Shown piece after piece: positions 27,880 through 39,794 of a stretch of DNA of 64,000 nucleotides. Made by a program: the position numbers and the translations under genes. This DNA comes from Megalonaias nervosa (lineage: Eukaryota; Mollusca; Bivalvia; Unionida; Unionidae), in assembly GCA_016617855.1 (NCBI GenBank), contig JAECUM010093701.1, positions 1 through 64,000 on the forward strand. The letters run 5' to 3'. The notes beneath the pieces are model-generated. The model was not told the origin of the DNA and searched no databases. It saw only the letters and a list, made by a program, of their open reading frames with translations. The first letter of the stretch is position 1; every line of letters starts with the position of its first letter.

Positions 27880-29010
27880 TTTAATCAAGCCAACATTCAG
27901 AATTTGAAAAAAAGTCAAAAACAAAAAAAAACGAACGAGAACTGGATCTGACGCAGATGACGAAAAATGTAGTGTGGATTCATTTCCATGCTTCATGGCT
28001 ATACAATCTAAACATGTCTCAAAACCGCTTACCGTGCTCTCTCCCTTTGTAATTGAAAAGATATTAACGGGATCGATCGGTACGCCAAAATGTGTGAAAA
28101 GTTGAAATAGGGCTGACTTCTTGTTGAGTGTGAGCGACGAGGTCAAACAGAAACTATCAGGAAAATGAAAACTTTCTTCGATATTCCAGTGACCTCATTA
28201 GCTCACACAACACTCAATACGTTCAAAGGCGTTTATTCGCTCTCGTGATTTGGCTGGAGACATCGACACGGATATGATTGTGGGGATGCAAAGCTGCAAT
28301 CTGTAGAAAACGCATTAAACGTAAGAACAATCTGCAGGACACCAACACCATTGTACTCACATTAAAAAAACCCAACAGTACCCAGAGTGATCAAAGCTGG
28401 CTTTGTTGCAAGTGAAGGTTGATGTATACATTTCAAACCCACTTCGATGCTATAAGTGTCAGAAATATATCCATCATGAAGACCGATGCTCAAAAAGCCA
28501 AATATGAGGCAGATGCGAAGACCATTCTCATCAGGAATCTGAGTGTAGAGCAACTCCGCATTGTGTCAGCTGTGGAAAGGAGCACCATGCGAATTCCAAG
28601 GATTGTGATACCTGGAAATAGGAGACGGAAATACAGACGGTAAAGTATATATCTTGCATTTCCTATCCAGAGGCCAGAAAATTGTACAGGCAAAAACATC
28701 CCTTCCTGGCCCATCCTTCTCCACTGTAGTGAAGAACAATCCCAGAACAACGAAGGATATTCAAACACAGACAGATCCACCCGATTCAACATCAAGCTCT
28801 AACACCTCCCATTACCAAGCACAGATAAACACAACGTCTACTCAAACAAACTTCAATAATACCCCACCACGTAAATCACCAAGGAATAAAAACAAATCTC
28901 AAGGAAACAGGTAGCAAAAGGGGTCAAATTACCTCATCACACTGTATAATAGGTTTGGAGACATTGAGAGCATGGATGCAGAAGAAACTGCTCCATGTTC
29001 ATAAGGAGGC
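27880..29010 (+). pseudogene. LINE copy 1 ORF1 (gag-like) remnant
   Basis: Fragments match the ORF1 of copy 2 in order: the 'TGSDADDE'-like N-terminus around 27940, the 'RKMKTFFDIPVTSLAHTTLN' block near 28155-28215, degenerate CCHC knuckles about 28430-28600, and the Ser/Pro/Thr-rich tail with repeated TQT motifs (28654-28914 open frame). Frames change at least four times. In the intact family this protein coats the element RNA. This copy cannot make it. Confidence 0.75.
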
Positions 29011-29124
29011 TCCAGACCTACCAAACAATCATCCCCATACTTCCTCCAGAGAAATGACCACACAGATTGTCTCCGCGAAAGCTCTAACCTAGCTCCAAAA
29101 CAAATCTCTACTTTAAACTTACAA

Positions 29125-31168
29125 TGAAGAACACCAACCTACTATGGAACTGTCGAGGACTTAAAGCCGATTACAAATGATTTTCTTCTGTTTTTAAACA
29201 AATATCATCCTGCAGTACTATGCCTTCAGGAAACATTTTTAAAGATACGGATAACATCACACTTTAAAACTACTCCCTGTTTAATACCTACTTTCAGAAT
29301 GTTGACAGGGCCTCAGGAGTAGTTTCTATTGCTGTGAACAATAGAGCCCCTCATAGCGTCATCCCTTTAAACACAAATTTGCAAGCCATTTTTGTAAGTG
29401 TCACTCTACATGGAGTGATTACCTTTTTTTCTATATACATATCACCAAACACCAAGCTACTACCAAATGAATTAAACACTCTTGTTCAACAAGTTCCCGC
29501 ACCATTTGTTTTACTCGGCGATTTTAATGCCCATAATATTTTATGGGGATCATATCACATAAGTGACAGAGGCAACAAAGTAGAAGACTTCATTTCTAGA
29601 CACGATTTGTGTCTATATAACACCAAATCTCATACGTACTTACACCAAGGAAAGGGTACATACTCGTGCATTAACCTGACAATTTGTTCTCCTTCACGTC
29701 TTTTAGATTATAATTGGAAGGTCGCTGATGACCTTCACAGCAGTGTTCACGTCTCCATCTCCCTTGAAAATATAAACTCTATAATCGATGACTAAATTCC
29801 ATAATGGAATTTAAAGAAGGGAGACTGGGCCTAGTTTAAATCTTTTTTTACATCTAGGCTTAACAGGGATACCGTTCTAAACGACTATGACCCTATTCGA
29901 TATTTTACATCTGTTTTAATTGAGATTGCAGAAGAATCCATTCCTAAGTCCTCACCGAACTGTAAAAGGACTCCAAAACCGTGGTTCACCAAAGAATGTA
30001 AAGAAGCCATTAGACAACGCCGAGAAGCACAGAAAAACTTTAATAAACGTCCGGCGTCCGAGAATTTAACTAAGTACCGTATTGTTTGGCCAAATCTCTC
30101 CGCACCATTAAAGAAAATAAAAGAGCATCAAGGAAAAAATATGTTTGAACTTTAAACTCTCGTTCCTCTACGAAGAACATTTGGGACACGATCCGCAAAA
30201 TAAGTGGAAAAGGAAAACACAATTCTTTCTGACATCTGAAACTAAATAACAACAATTTCAATTCCAAACATGACACACTTAATGTACTTGCTGATAGTTT
30301 CTCTAAAAATTCCCCATCGTCTAATTATTCAGAAGCTTTCCAAAGATTAAAAACTCAAAAAGAAAAGACACGGTTAAAATTCGCATCGAATAATTAAAAA
30401 CGTTATAATCAACCGCTTTCACTCTTGGAGTTTATGGAACCTTTCAGTAAAGCCCATGATACATCAGCTGGGCCTGACGATATACATTACCAGTTTTTGA
30501 AACACCTTCCAGAACCATCCTTAACAGTTCTTCTGGAAATCTTCAATGATTTATGGATTACTGGTAATGTACCAAAAATCTGGAAAGAAGCAACAGTAAT
30601 GCCAGTTCCCAAACCAGGTAAAGATAGTACAGATCCTACCAACTATCGACCCATTGCACTGAGGAGGTGCGTGTGCAAAACAATTTCACGAATGATCCAT
30701 TCTCGGCTTGTATGGTATTTGGAAACCAACAATTTAATATCTCCTTTCCAAAGTGGCTTTCAATATGGTCGTAGCACCAATGATTGTCTGGTTAGACTGG
30801 AAACATTTATTTGCGATGCTTTTATCAAGAAGGAACATTTAGTAGCGGTTTTCTTTGACTTAGAAAAGGCCTATGACATGACATGGAAGTACGGGATACT
30901 AAATGACCTGTACGATCTGGGTCTAAAAGGCCGACTGCCCTCTTTCATATCAAACTTTCTCTCAAGATCAAGAGATGGGTGTGCCCCAGGGCAGTATTTT
31001 ATCTGTGACTCTTTTCAACATCAAAATCAATGGCATCACCAAGTGTTTGGCCCCTGGTGTAGACTGCTCCTTATACGTTGATGATTTTCTAATATGTTAT
31101 CGATCAAAGCACATGCATACAATTGAGAGACATCTACAGCAAAATATCAACAAGATTCAAAACTTGGC
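29125..31168 (+). pseudogene. LINE copy 1 ORF2 remnant (endonuclease and partial RT)
   Basis: It begins MKNTNLLWNCRGL (29125) as in copy 2 and is readable in pieces: endonuclease centre with LLGDFNAHN (29334-29795) and RT fingers/palm with PSNYRP-like, FFDLEKAYD and LYVDDFLI motifs (30425-31160). In-frame stops occur near 29178, 29790 and 30395, and there is a deletion in the palm segment around 30965. Everything beyond the YVDD box is absent. It is useful mainly for aligning with copy 2 to date the two insertions. Confidence 0.8.
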
Positions 31169-31169
31169 C

Positions 31170-31718
31170 TCCCCCTGCGGGTCCGGGGTTGTAGAATTGG
31201 CCCGCCGTGCCTCGCTACGTGTCGTAAGAGGCGCTAAGTAGAGGCAACCTGTTTGCCGTGGGTTGCGACCCGTGTCGGAGGAGGAAAGGATCCTGGTAGT
31301 TGAGCAGAGGCTTTCCGATGCAATACACTACTTTGGCCTCTACTTCTTCTAGACGGGTGGTCGGGATGGGCCCGGTCTCGACAAATCGGCTGGTCACGCC
31401 GAGGCCTAGGAGGTCTTTATTTACTCGCTCACTTTCTTTATCTTTCTCGTTGTATCTCTCTTGATACCACCGTTGCCCCTACATTCTATCCCTTTAACTT
31501 TCCCTTTTCCAAGTCTTCGAAGACTTCCTAGAAGGCGGTGGCTCAACGGGTCAATTGGGAGGTAATGTTACCGACTGAGTATGTCTTATGGGATGAATCA
31601 GGAGGTGAATTTACCTACTGAGTATAACATCTGTGTATCCCTGACGCTTGAAAAGTGTCCCCTTGTTGGGCTCCTTGGTGGGCGGGGAGCACGGGTGCTG
31701 AATTTTAAATCCAACAAC
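31170..31718 (+). promoter_or_regulatory. LINE 5' leader / internal promoter region
   Basis: About 550 bases shared with the start of copy 1 (27379-27880), including CCCTGCGGGTCCGG, a TTTACTCGCTCACTTTCTTTATC stretch split over 20 bases, and a CCTACTGAGTATAACATCTGTGTATC block. In LINEs such leaders carry the internal promoter. Part of it (31581-31718) is open in frame with ORF1, but the first well-placed ATG is 31719. Confidence 0.6.
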
Positions 31719-32876
31719 ATGGATATTTCAAAAAAAAATCAACTAAAACGTACCAAGACTGGATCTGACTCAGATGACGAACCATGTGGTGTGGAATCAT
31801 TTCCACGCTTCATGGTTATACAATCTACAGACGACTCAAAACAGCTAACCTCATTGTCTCCGTTTGTTATTGAAAAGACAATTACGGGTATAATTGGTAC
31901 ACCAAAAGGTGTAAAGAAGTTGAAATCGGGATGCCTACTTGTTGAATGTGAGCGACGGGGTCAGACCGAGAATATCCGGAAAATGAAGACATTTTTCGAT
32001 ATTCCGGTGACCTCATTCGCTCACACAACACTCAACTCGTCCAAAGGCGTGATTCGATGTCGGGACTTGGCTGGAGTAAGCGACAAAGATATCATCGAAG
32101 GGATGAAAACGAAGGTGTCACTGCAGTTCGCAGAATAAGAATTAAACGTAATAACAATCTGCAGGACACCAACACATTCGTACTCACCTTCAACAAGCCA
32201 GCAGTACAGAGTGGTCAAGGTTGGCTTTTTGCAAGTGAAGGTTGAGATCTACATACCTAACCCCCTTCGATGCTATAAATGTCAGAAATATGGCCATCAC
32301 GAAGATCGTTGCTCAAAAAGCCAGATATGTGGCCGATGCGGAGACCATTCTCACCAGGAAGCTGAGTGTAGAGCAACTCCGCATTGTGTCAACTGTGGAA
32401 AAGAGCACCACGCCAATTCCAAGGACTGTGATACTTGGAAACAGGAGAAGGAAATACAGAGGGTAAAATACACATCCAACATTCCCTATCCAGAGGCCAG
32501 AAAGCTTGTCCAGGCAAAAATATCACCTACTGGCCCATCCTTCTCCTCTGTAGTTAAAAACAATCCTAAAGCAACGAAGGACGCTCAAACACAGACAGAT
32601 CAACCCGAGTCAACACCTCGCTCTAACACTCCCCATTACCAAGCACAAAAAACCACGACATCTACCCAAACAACTTTCAATAACACCCCACCACCGAAGT
32701 CACCAAAGAGTAAAAATAGATCTCACGGAAATAGGCAGCAAAAGGGGTCAGATGACCCCATCAAACTCTATAACAGGTTTGGGGACATTGAGAGCATGGA
32801 TGCAGAAGATACTGCTCCGTGTCCTCCAAGTAGCTCCAAACCTAACAAAAAAATCACCCCCGTACTTCCTCCATAG
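31719..32876 (+). pseudogene. LINE ORF1, zinc-knuckle RNA-binding protein (two frameshifts)
   Basis: Start chosen at the ATG reading MDISKKNQLKR, with the basic/acidic stretch TGSDSDDE after it. The first frame runs to 32138; a block in a second frame (about 32105-32205) continues the sequence, and a third frame runs from about 32205 to 32876. The middle region resembles the RRM-like domain of LINE ORF1 proteins. Three zinc knuckles follow in the last frame (about 32270-32420): CYKCQKYGHHEDRC, CGRCGDHSHQEAEC and CVNCGKEHHANSKDC. A Ser/Thr/Pro-rich tail with TQT repeats ends the protein. The product would bind the element RNA to form the ribonucleoprotein particle. Two single-base frameshifts probably disable this copy, unless they are sequence errors. 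Confidence 0.85.
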
Positions 32877-32944
32877 AAATAATCATACAGACTGTCTCCG
32901 CGAAAAGTCTAACCTAGCTCCAAAATCTCCACTCTAATCTTATA

Positions 32945-35900
32945 ATGAAGAATACCATCATACAATGGAACTGCCGAGGACTTAAAGCCAATTACAATGA
33001 AATTCTTCTGCTTTTAAACGAATATGATCCTGCAATAATATGTCTTCAGGAAACCTTTTTAAAATATACGGACAACATCACACTTAAAAACTACTCCCTG
33101 TTTAACACCTACTTACAGAATGTTGACAGGGCCTCAGGAGGGGTTTCTATTGCTGTGAACAATAGAGTCCCACATAGAATCATCCCTTTAAAAACAAATT
33201 TGCAAGCCATTGCTGTGAGTGTCACTCTACATAGAGTGATTACTTTTTGTTCTATTTACATACCACCAAACGCCAACTTATTACCAAATGAATTAGACAC
33301 GCTTGTTCAACAACTTCCCGCGCCATTTATCTTACTCGGTGATTTTAATGCCCATAACATTTTATGGGGATCAAATTACACAAGCGACAGGGGCAAAAAG
33401 GTTGAAGATTTTATTACTAGACACGACTTGGGTCTATTTAATACCAAGTCTCCGACGTACTTGCACCCAGGAACTGGTACATACACATGTATCGACTTAA
33501 CAATTTGTTCTCCTTCACTACTTTTGGATTATAATTGGAAGGTCGCTGATGACCTTCACAGCAGTGACCACTTTCCAATCTCTCTTAAGAACACCAACGT
33601 TACAATTGATGACACGATTCCACTGTGGAATTTAAAGAAAGCTGACTGGGCCAAATTTGAAAAACTTTGTACAGCTAGACTTAACAGGAATACCGTCCTA
33701 AACGATAACGATCCTATTCGACAATTTACATCTGTCTTAATTGAGATTGCACAAGAATCCATTCCTAAGTTCTCGCCGAACTGTAAAAGAACCCAAAAAC
33801 CGTGGTTCACTAAAGAATGTAAAGAAGCCATTAGACAACGCCGAGAAGCACTGAAAAAATTTAATAATCGTCCAACGCCCGAAAATTTAACTCAGTACCG
33901 TATTGCTCGGGCCAAAGCTCGCCGCACCATTAAAGAAAGTAAACGAGCATCATGGAAAAAATATGTTTCAACTTTAAACTCTCGTTCCTCAATAAAGAAA
34001 GTTTGGGACACAATCCGCAAAATAAACGGGAAGGGAAAATACATTTCTTTCCGACATCTGAAGCTAAATAATAACAATTTCAATACCAAACATGAAATAG
34101 CTAATGTACTTGCCGATTGTTTCTCCAAAAATTCATCATCGTCTAATTATTCAGAAGCTTTCCGAAGACTAAAAGCTCAAAAAGAAAAAACACGGTTGAA
34201 ATTCACATCGAATAACACAGAAAGTTATAACCAACCGTTTTCATTGTCGGAGCTTATGGAATCTTTGAATAAGGCCCATGATACATCCGCTGGGCCTGAC
34301 GATATACATTACCAGTTTTTGAAACACCTTCCAGAACCATCCTTAACAGTTCTTCTGGAAATCTTCAATGATTTATGGATTACTGGTAATGTACCAAAAA
34401 TTTGGAAAGAAGCAATAGTAATACCAATTCCCAAACCAGGCAAAGATAGCGCAGATCCTACCAACTATAGACCTATATCATTAACTAGCTGCGTATGCAA
34501 AACAATGGAGCGAATGATCAATTCTCGGCTTGTATGGTATTTGGAAACCAACAATTTAATATCTCCTTTCCAAAGTGGCTTTCGTTATGGTCGTAGTACC
34601 AATGATCATCTGGTTAGACTGGAAACATTTATTCGCGACGCTTTCATCAAGAAAGAACACTTAGTAGCGGTTTTCTTTGATTTGGAAAAGGCCTATGACA
34701 CAACATGGAAGTACGGAATACTAAATGACCTACACGATCTGGGTCTAAAAGGCCGACTGCCCTCGTTCATATCAAACTTCCTCTCAGACAGGGAATTCAA
34801 GGTACGAGTGGGCTCCACCCTCTCTGATATACACGATCAAGAGATGGGTGTGCCCCAGGGCAGTATTTTATCCGTGACGCTCTTCAACATAAAAATTAAT
34901 AGCATCACCAAGTGTCTGACTCCCGGTGTGGATTGCTCTCTATATGTTGATGACTTTTTAATATGTTACCGATCAAAGCACATGCATACAATTGAAAGAC
35001 AATTGCAGCAAAATATCAAGAAGATTCAAAACTGGGCCAATACTAATGGTTTCAAATTCTCGAAATCAAAAACTGTATGTATGCATTTCTGTCAGTTACG
35101 AAGACATCATGATGGACCTAAACTCACGCTGGACGGAACACCTATTCCAGTTGTTGAGGAAGCAAAATTTTTAGGTATTGTCTTCGACAGAAAACTGACT
35201 TTTATTCCACACCTGAAGAATTTGAAAGCTAAATGCTTGAAATCTCTAGATTTACTTAAAGTAGTAGCGCACACTGACTGGGGTGCTGATAGGAAAGTCC
35301 TACTCAGTTTATACAGAACATTTATTCGCTCGAAACTAGACTATGGTTGCGTTGTCTATGGTTCAGCCAGGAAGTCCTATTTGAAGATGCTAGACCCAAT
35401 TCATCATGAGGGAATAAGACTTGCCTTGGGAGCATTTAAGACATCCCCGTGTGAAAGCCTACTCGTTGAAGCGAACGAACCACCTTTATCACAACGTAGA
35501 GAAATGCTTTCTGCACAGTATGCTCTCAAATTAAGCTCAAACCCTCTGAACTCTGCTTTTTCGGCTGTTTTTGAACCCAAATATAAAACCTTATATGACA
35601 ATAAACCAAACGTCATACCTACCTTTGGCATTAGAATATTACCATGCCTTGGCAGTACCAAAATTGATCTTTCAAAAATTCTGAAAACGACCGTCTCCGA
35701 AACACCTCCCTGGCTACTTCAACAACCAAAGGTACTTTTCACGTTACACGATGGAAAAAAATCGGAGACAAACCCTTCCGTCTTCCACAACTGTTACCAT
35801 GAACTAATCGCCCAATTTGAAAATTATACAAGAATATATACTGATGGATCAAAAGATCAGGAAAAGGCTGCTGCAGCCTTCGTTAGTGGAAAACACACAA

Positions 35901-36625
35901 CAAAAGTCCGCTTGCCAAATGGTACATCGATTTTTTCAGCCGAAATCAGAGCAATAGACCTTGCATTGCAATATATTGAAAGCAAGCGTATTTTGAATAG
36001 CATCATCTTCTCCGATTCACTATCAGTACTTCAGTCACTACATAATAGAAAACTGGAGAATCCATTGTTAGCTAATGTTCCTCTTAAACATACTGAGCTG
36101 AGTACCTCCCACAATATAGTATAGTGTTGGTTACCCAGCCATATTGGAATTAAAGGAAATGACAAAGCAGACTGCGCTGCTAAAATGGCCCTATCACTAG
36201 AACCATCTGATTTTAGTACACCGTATACTGATTTTAAACGTAGTATCAAAGACTGTTTACGTCAGAAATGGCAGGCATCATGGAATGATGCCGTGAATAA
36301 CAAACTTCATGCCATCAAGCCAACCCTAGGAGAATGGACTCCTTCCTACAGAGCCGTCCGTAGGGAGGAGGTAGTCATTGCAAGAATTCGAATTGGTCAT
36401 ACTTATTTAACCCACTCCTACATACTAAAAGGAGAAGACCCACCAGAGTGCGTAGCTTGCAATGAACCATTCACCGTTAAGCACTTTATGTTGGAGTGTT
36501 TCGACCTCCAACCTACGCGTAATCATTATTACAATGTGCATGACATTAGGGAGCTCTTTGATACAGTTAGCATTCCTGATATTATAGACTTCCTGAAGGA
36601 GGTAAATATTTATCATAAGTTATAG
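32945..36625 (+). CDS. LINE ORF2: endonuclease, reverse transcriptase and RNase H, with one in-frame TAG
   Basis: One frame from ATG 32945 to the stop at 36623-36625 (1226 codons), interrupted only by TAG at 36122-36124. AP-type endonuclease: residues 1-215, with N9, QE at 35-36, GDFNAH (D133, N135) and SDH at 207-209. Reverse transcriptase: PTNYRPISL, FFDLEKAYD, GVPQGS and the active-site YVDD (667-670). RNase H: D967, E1000, D1024 and, after the stop, H1066 in SHIGIKGNDKAD. A terminal CVACN...H...C cysteine region closes the protein. The enzyme nicks target DNA and copies element RNA there. The stop falls inside RNase H, so a product lacking the last catalytic residues might still have endonuclease and RT activity. 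ORF2 starts 68 bases after ORF1 ends. Confidence 0.92.
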
Positions 36626-36937
36626 CTTATATGCTATCACCTTGAACAGTTTTATGTGCTATATATACCGTCGTTAGATTTTAATTACCTTTCATCTGTT
36701 TTCGTTGTCATACATCATTTGCACTCCCCGTTGATCGGGAAACTTTATTTATTTATCACCGTTACCATTTTATCTTTTTACCTTCAACTGTCTGGTTTCG
36801 TACCGCTGGTCGATACGAAACCTTTTACCACTTTTAAATGATGAACGATATAACCTTTTGTATGGCGCTAAATAGCCTCATAGTGCTGGTGCGCCGTAAA
36901 AATTCAAATAACCAACCAACCAACCAACCAAGTATAT
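36626..36937 (+). other. LINE 3' UTR with (AACC)n tail
   Basis: No reading frame of note. It ends in GCGCCGTAAAAATTCAAATA followed by about five AACC units, the likely priming tail. The GGCGCT...TAGCC...GTGCTGGTGC segment just before the tail is shared with the old minus-strand copy at 4510-4600, which defines the family 3' end. Confidence 0.8.
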
Positions 36938-37560
36938 TCAGATCTAAAGGTGGTCATCGCATCATTGATTGTCGTTAACGAGGTCGTCATTGGGATGTTG
37001 CTATCGTCAATGTATTTTTTCGTTGTAACGTCACTGTTTGATTCTGGTTCTCTCACATTAATAATTTTATTATTAGCCATATTGAGAATTCCAGTCATTG
37101 TATCGCCGGTTGATCGTAAACGACCATTAACCTCAGCGATGATCGTGTCAGAATATTTTTTTGTTAGTACGTCGCCGTCTTGTTCTGGTTCTCTAAGACC
37201 AATAATTTTATTATTAGCCATGTTGAGATTACCAGTCATTGTATCACCGTTTTTACGAATCGTGGTGTCAGCGATATGTTCAATGTTTGTTGGAATTGAT
37301 TCCTCTGAGCTTTTAATTTTACCGTTTTTATTAAACAGCACTAAGTTATCTTCGATTACATCTGGACCCCGCAGAATAATATCCGTCAGCGGGATTTTAT
37401 TCGTCTTTAATCGGCCTTGTATATATGAGAAACCACTTCTAATTGGTCAATATCGACGAGACGTACCAGATCAGCAAATTCATCCTTGACCATGTCATGG
37501 GTTGCATATTTGGATAAGTCTTGAGGTATTCCTCTAGCAGATCTTCCCTAAATATCTACC
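36938..37560 (-). pseudogene. fossil fiber region of a related virus-like element
   Basis: The frame at 36947-37341 (minus) carries two phage-fiber-type repeats, each 'G-D-T-M-T-G-x-L-N-M-A-N-N-K-I-I', then 'R-E-P-E' and 'T-K-K-Y-x-D', plus IRKNGDTMTG. The order and wording match the fiber half of the gene at 51126-52645, where the units read AATKK(F/Y)VDD. It is truncated at the LINE tail, so its last residues are artefacts of LINE sequence. A short deletion or frameshift near 37490 separates it from the protease part. Such repeats build trimeric fibers in tailed phages; here they would have formed part of a virion-associated protein. Confidence 0.7.
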
Positions 37561-37920
37561 ATTATATATTTGTTAAGTCCTGTTTAAAACGATTGTATCG
37601 TGTCGTCGAGTAGTATATTCGTGCACGACTTTATGAGGCGGTGTCTGGGATTTTGACACGGCGTCGAGCACAGCGAGTACTTCACGGCCACATATTAAAA
37701 ACTCGTTTGGCGGTGCAAGTCCAAACGAATCAAAATAAACAATTCCACGTGGATCAATCGCGTATGCAACCCAATGAGTACCAGGGTTTGAACTTCCATC
37801 GAGATTAACAATACCAGTTTCCTGGATATTTCGTTGTTCGGGAAACTGATCACACATAAAGACACCTCTGAAGTTTTTGATGTTTAATCGCGCAGCCGCA
37901 TCAAGTAAATCAAAATATGG
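37561..37920 (-). pseudogene. fossil adenain-like protease of a related element
   Basis: The open frame 37573-37857 contains GTHWVAYAIDPRGIVYFDSFGLAPPNEF (quoted here only to identify THWVAY and YFDSFGL), then CGREVLAVLDA. These are the His, Asp and Cys boxes of the adenovirus-type cysteine protease family. Against the copy at 52.5 kb it lacks the segment between PPNEF and the Cys box (about 25 codons, including the Gln-bearing loop). The N-terminal FDLLDAA-like start continues in frame beyond 37857, where the 52.6-kb copy has a one-base slip. A frameshift after the Cys box makes it a dead copy. Confidence 0.75.
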
Positions 37921-38115
37921 GAAGCATCATGTCCCGGGCAGTCTTAGATCTGAGCGTACCACGAATAGAGGGTTCCTGGCAGTCTTATCCTTTTCCCCGT
38001 GTATTGTTTCTTTTTTTTTTTGAAGGATCTTTTCTTCACTTTTTTGAGGTTAACCCCTGCCCTGTTGCTTTCTATAGTGCCATCCCAGCGGCATTCCAAG
38101 AGGGTTCATGCTTTT
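37921..38115 (-). pseudogene. fossil 3' end of small core-protein gene
   Basis: The sequence CAGTCTTA...CCTTTTCC...TTTTTTTGAAGGAT...GGTTAACCCCTGCCCTGTTGCTTTC lines up with 52665-52800, which codes the basic tail of the adenovirus-core-like protein. Only the end of the gene remains, with many differences. The fossil block stops near 38115, where similarity to the larger element ends. Confidence 0.5.
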
Positions 38116-39286
38116 GTTTTTGTTTATAGACCAGACCAGTTTCGTAAAGTTGGAAGCTAGACAACAGCGTTGTTTTTTTTTTTAAACTAACATAATCTGG
38201 CGTTTGTGTCTTGAATCGCAGTTATAACATATATTGCCATTTTAATCCATCTATGCAATGAATAATGGAATACATCATATGTACTGGTTTGTGATCTGGA
38301 AATCCCAACCGAGAGCCAGAAATTGTGGACAGGAGAAAGGCTTTGCCGAGTCCCTGTCCACGAAATTTTGCTGCCGCGGGTGTGAGTTCCTATCCCACAC
38401 CATCGCATATTTTTTTCTCATTTATAAGAAATGCTTTTGGAAACTAAAAGATGGCATAAAATTGGAACTGTAATTATAGCTTTAAAATACATATTATTTT
38501 CTTAACGTTTTTCACATCCTTTGAAAGAGAATAACAAATTCAGTTTACAACAAAACTATTTGGTGCACGTAAGGGTTACTGTTTACAGGCATGCAATATG
38601 TGTCGTTTCAGTATTAAAACATCAATAAACATCAATGACATTCATGATCTTATAAGTATAATGACGTTATCTTTATTATCAATGTAAGTATTCATGTGTG
38701 ATAGATGTATTTCGAGTGACTTTCTCGTATAGGCAAATTATATCACACACACAGAGATGAGATCATTGACAGCTGTTTGACGATTTTGAGCTGACTTTAT
38801 TATGCCAAATCATTTTTTCTATAAACACAATAAATTTACGAGATGGATGCATGTAATTACAAGATGTTATTTTGATGTAGTCGTCATTCGACTAATGCAA
38901 AAACAACGTATAAGTGTCTTCAAAAACCAAAAGGTAGGTTCTCTCCCCTTACAGATCATTACAGTTCAGATAACACCAGTGACCATAAATAACCTCCTTG
39001 AAGCATAATCTCGCTACTGTTACTTAAAACTCTAAAAAAAATTCCAAAAACATTTTTGTTAAACGCACACAAACACACACAGAGCACAAATTTTGAACAG
39101 AATTTAACCCAATTTAATCTAAAGCATCATATATTAAAGGCAACATTTTTAATTCATCCCTATTAATGATTGCAGGCGCTTCAGTAAAACTTTGTAGAAG
39201 TGAAAATGTTCCGCAATTATTTAAACTAAAATAATACAAAGACTTAAATTGATAGAACTTTCCTTTAATCCCTATCCAAATACAAA
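38116..39286. other. no gene recognised
   Basis: AT-rich sequence without open frames of note. A segment at about 38330-38400 (CCGCGGGTGTGAGTTCCTATCCCACACC, described here in parts) looks like the B-box half of a tRNA, but no convincing A box was found, so it is not called as a SINE. A CA/TA-rich run lies around 39067-39085. Confidence 0.4.
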
Positions 39287-39531
39287 CAGGGCCGGATTAA
39301 GGGGAGCACAGGGGTCATGGGTGTCCCTGGTTGTCATAGATAAAATTAAAGGTGTTTAAATACACCATATATAGGTGTTAACCCTCTAATACTTGGCTAA
39401 TACAGCTATAATAATTACGCATATCTAAAGGAAAGTTTAAGGACTACTTTCTGGGTATATGTGAAGATCAATATGACCCCCACCCCTAATCTTAAGTGCC
39501 CCGGGTTCCCCAATGCATTAATCCAGCCCTG
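39287..39531. mobile_element. hAT-like non-autonomous element (245 bp)
   Basis: It starts CAGGGCCGGATTAA and ends TTAATCCAGCCCTG, giving 14-bp imperfect terminal inverted repeats. Flanking octamers AATACAAA and AATACGAG share 6 of 8 positions, consistent with a decayed 8-bp target duplication typical of hAT transposons. There is no coding capacity inside. The CAGGGC-type terminus is common in hAT MITEs. Confidence 0.7.
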
Positions 39532-39789
39532 AATACGAGTCTCCTACATCTCGTACCGAAAGGTGAATCACGTCCCGTTTCGCTGAATAGGGTCATCGAC
39601 TTGATGAGGGCTTACAGATACAGCATAGTCACATGACTGACCTCGTTTTCATATCGCTCCTTGCCAAAAACATGGTAGACAATAAGGGTCGTTGTATTGA
39701 AACCTTGCGTCGTGCCGGAATGTTGCAGTCGTAAATGACTCTCTATTTATATAATTGATTATATGCTAAAATATATAATTAAAACTATG

Positions 39790-39794
39790 CCAGT
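39790..39794. repeat. target-site duplication CCAGT (left)
   Basis: Five bases directly before the left terminus of the 16.5-kb element. The same five bases (56324-56328) directly follow the right terminus. Polintons usually make 6-bp duplications; here the sixth base does not match on either side, so 5 bp is what the sequence supports. Confidence 0.75.

Larger units (their letters stand above)
27379..31168 (+). mobile_element. LINE copy 1, decayed and missing its 3' part
   Basis: It starts with the same GC-rich leader as the second copy (CTCCCTGCGG...) directly after array sequence, so its 5' end is probably complete. It runs through leader, ORF1 and ORF2 as far as just after the YVDD motif of reverse transcriptase, stopping at 'CAAAACTTGGCC' where copy 2 begins. 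It holds many stops, frameshifts and a short deletion in the palm region. A 5'-complete, 3'-missing LINE is the reverse of usual target-primed truncation, so the missing part was probably lost after insertion. Confidence 0.85.
31170..36937 (+). mobile_element. nearly full-length I-group LINE, copy 2
   Basis: A non-LTR retrotransposon with a GC-rich leader (31170-31718), a zinc-knuckle ORF1, a long ORF2 with endonuclease, reverse transcriptase and RNase H, and a 3' tail ending in (AACC)n at about 36915-36937. RNase H plus a CCHC ORF1 places it in the I superfamily (I, Nimb, LOA or related). The only damage in ORF2 is one TAG codon; ORF1 has two frameshifts. It inserted at or within LINE copy 1 on the left and joins a Polinton-type fragment on the right. 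No clean target duplication could be matched because the two flanks differ. Confidence 0.9.

Noticed and set aside
36950..37489. 179-codon plus-strand ORF
   Set aside because: It is the antisense of the fossil fiber region. The minus strand carries the recognisable repeats.
38330..38400. Additional tRNA-derived SINE
   Set aside because: A B-box-like TGAGTTCCTATCCCA is visible, but no A box at the right distance and no duplication at the ends.
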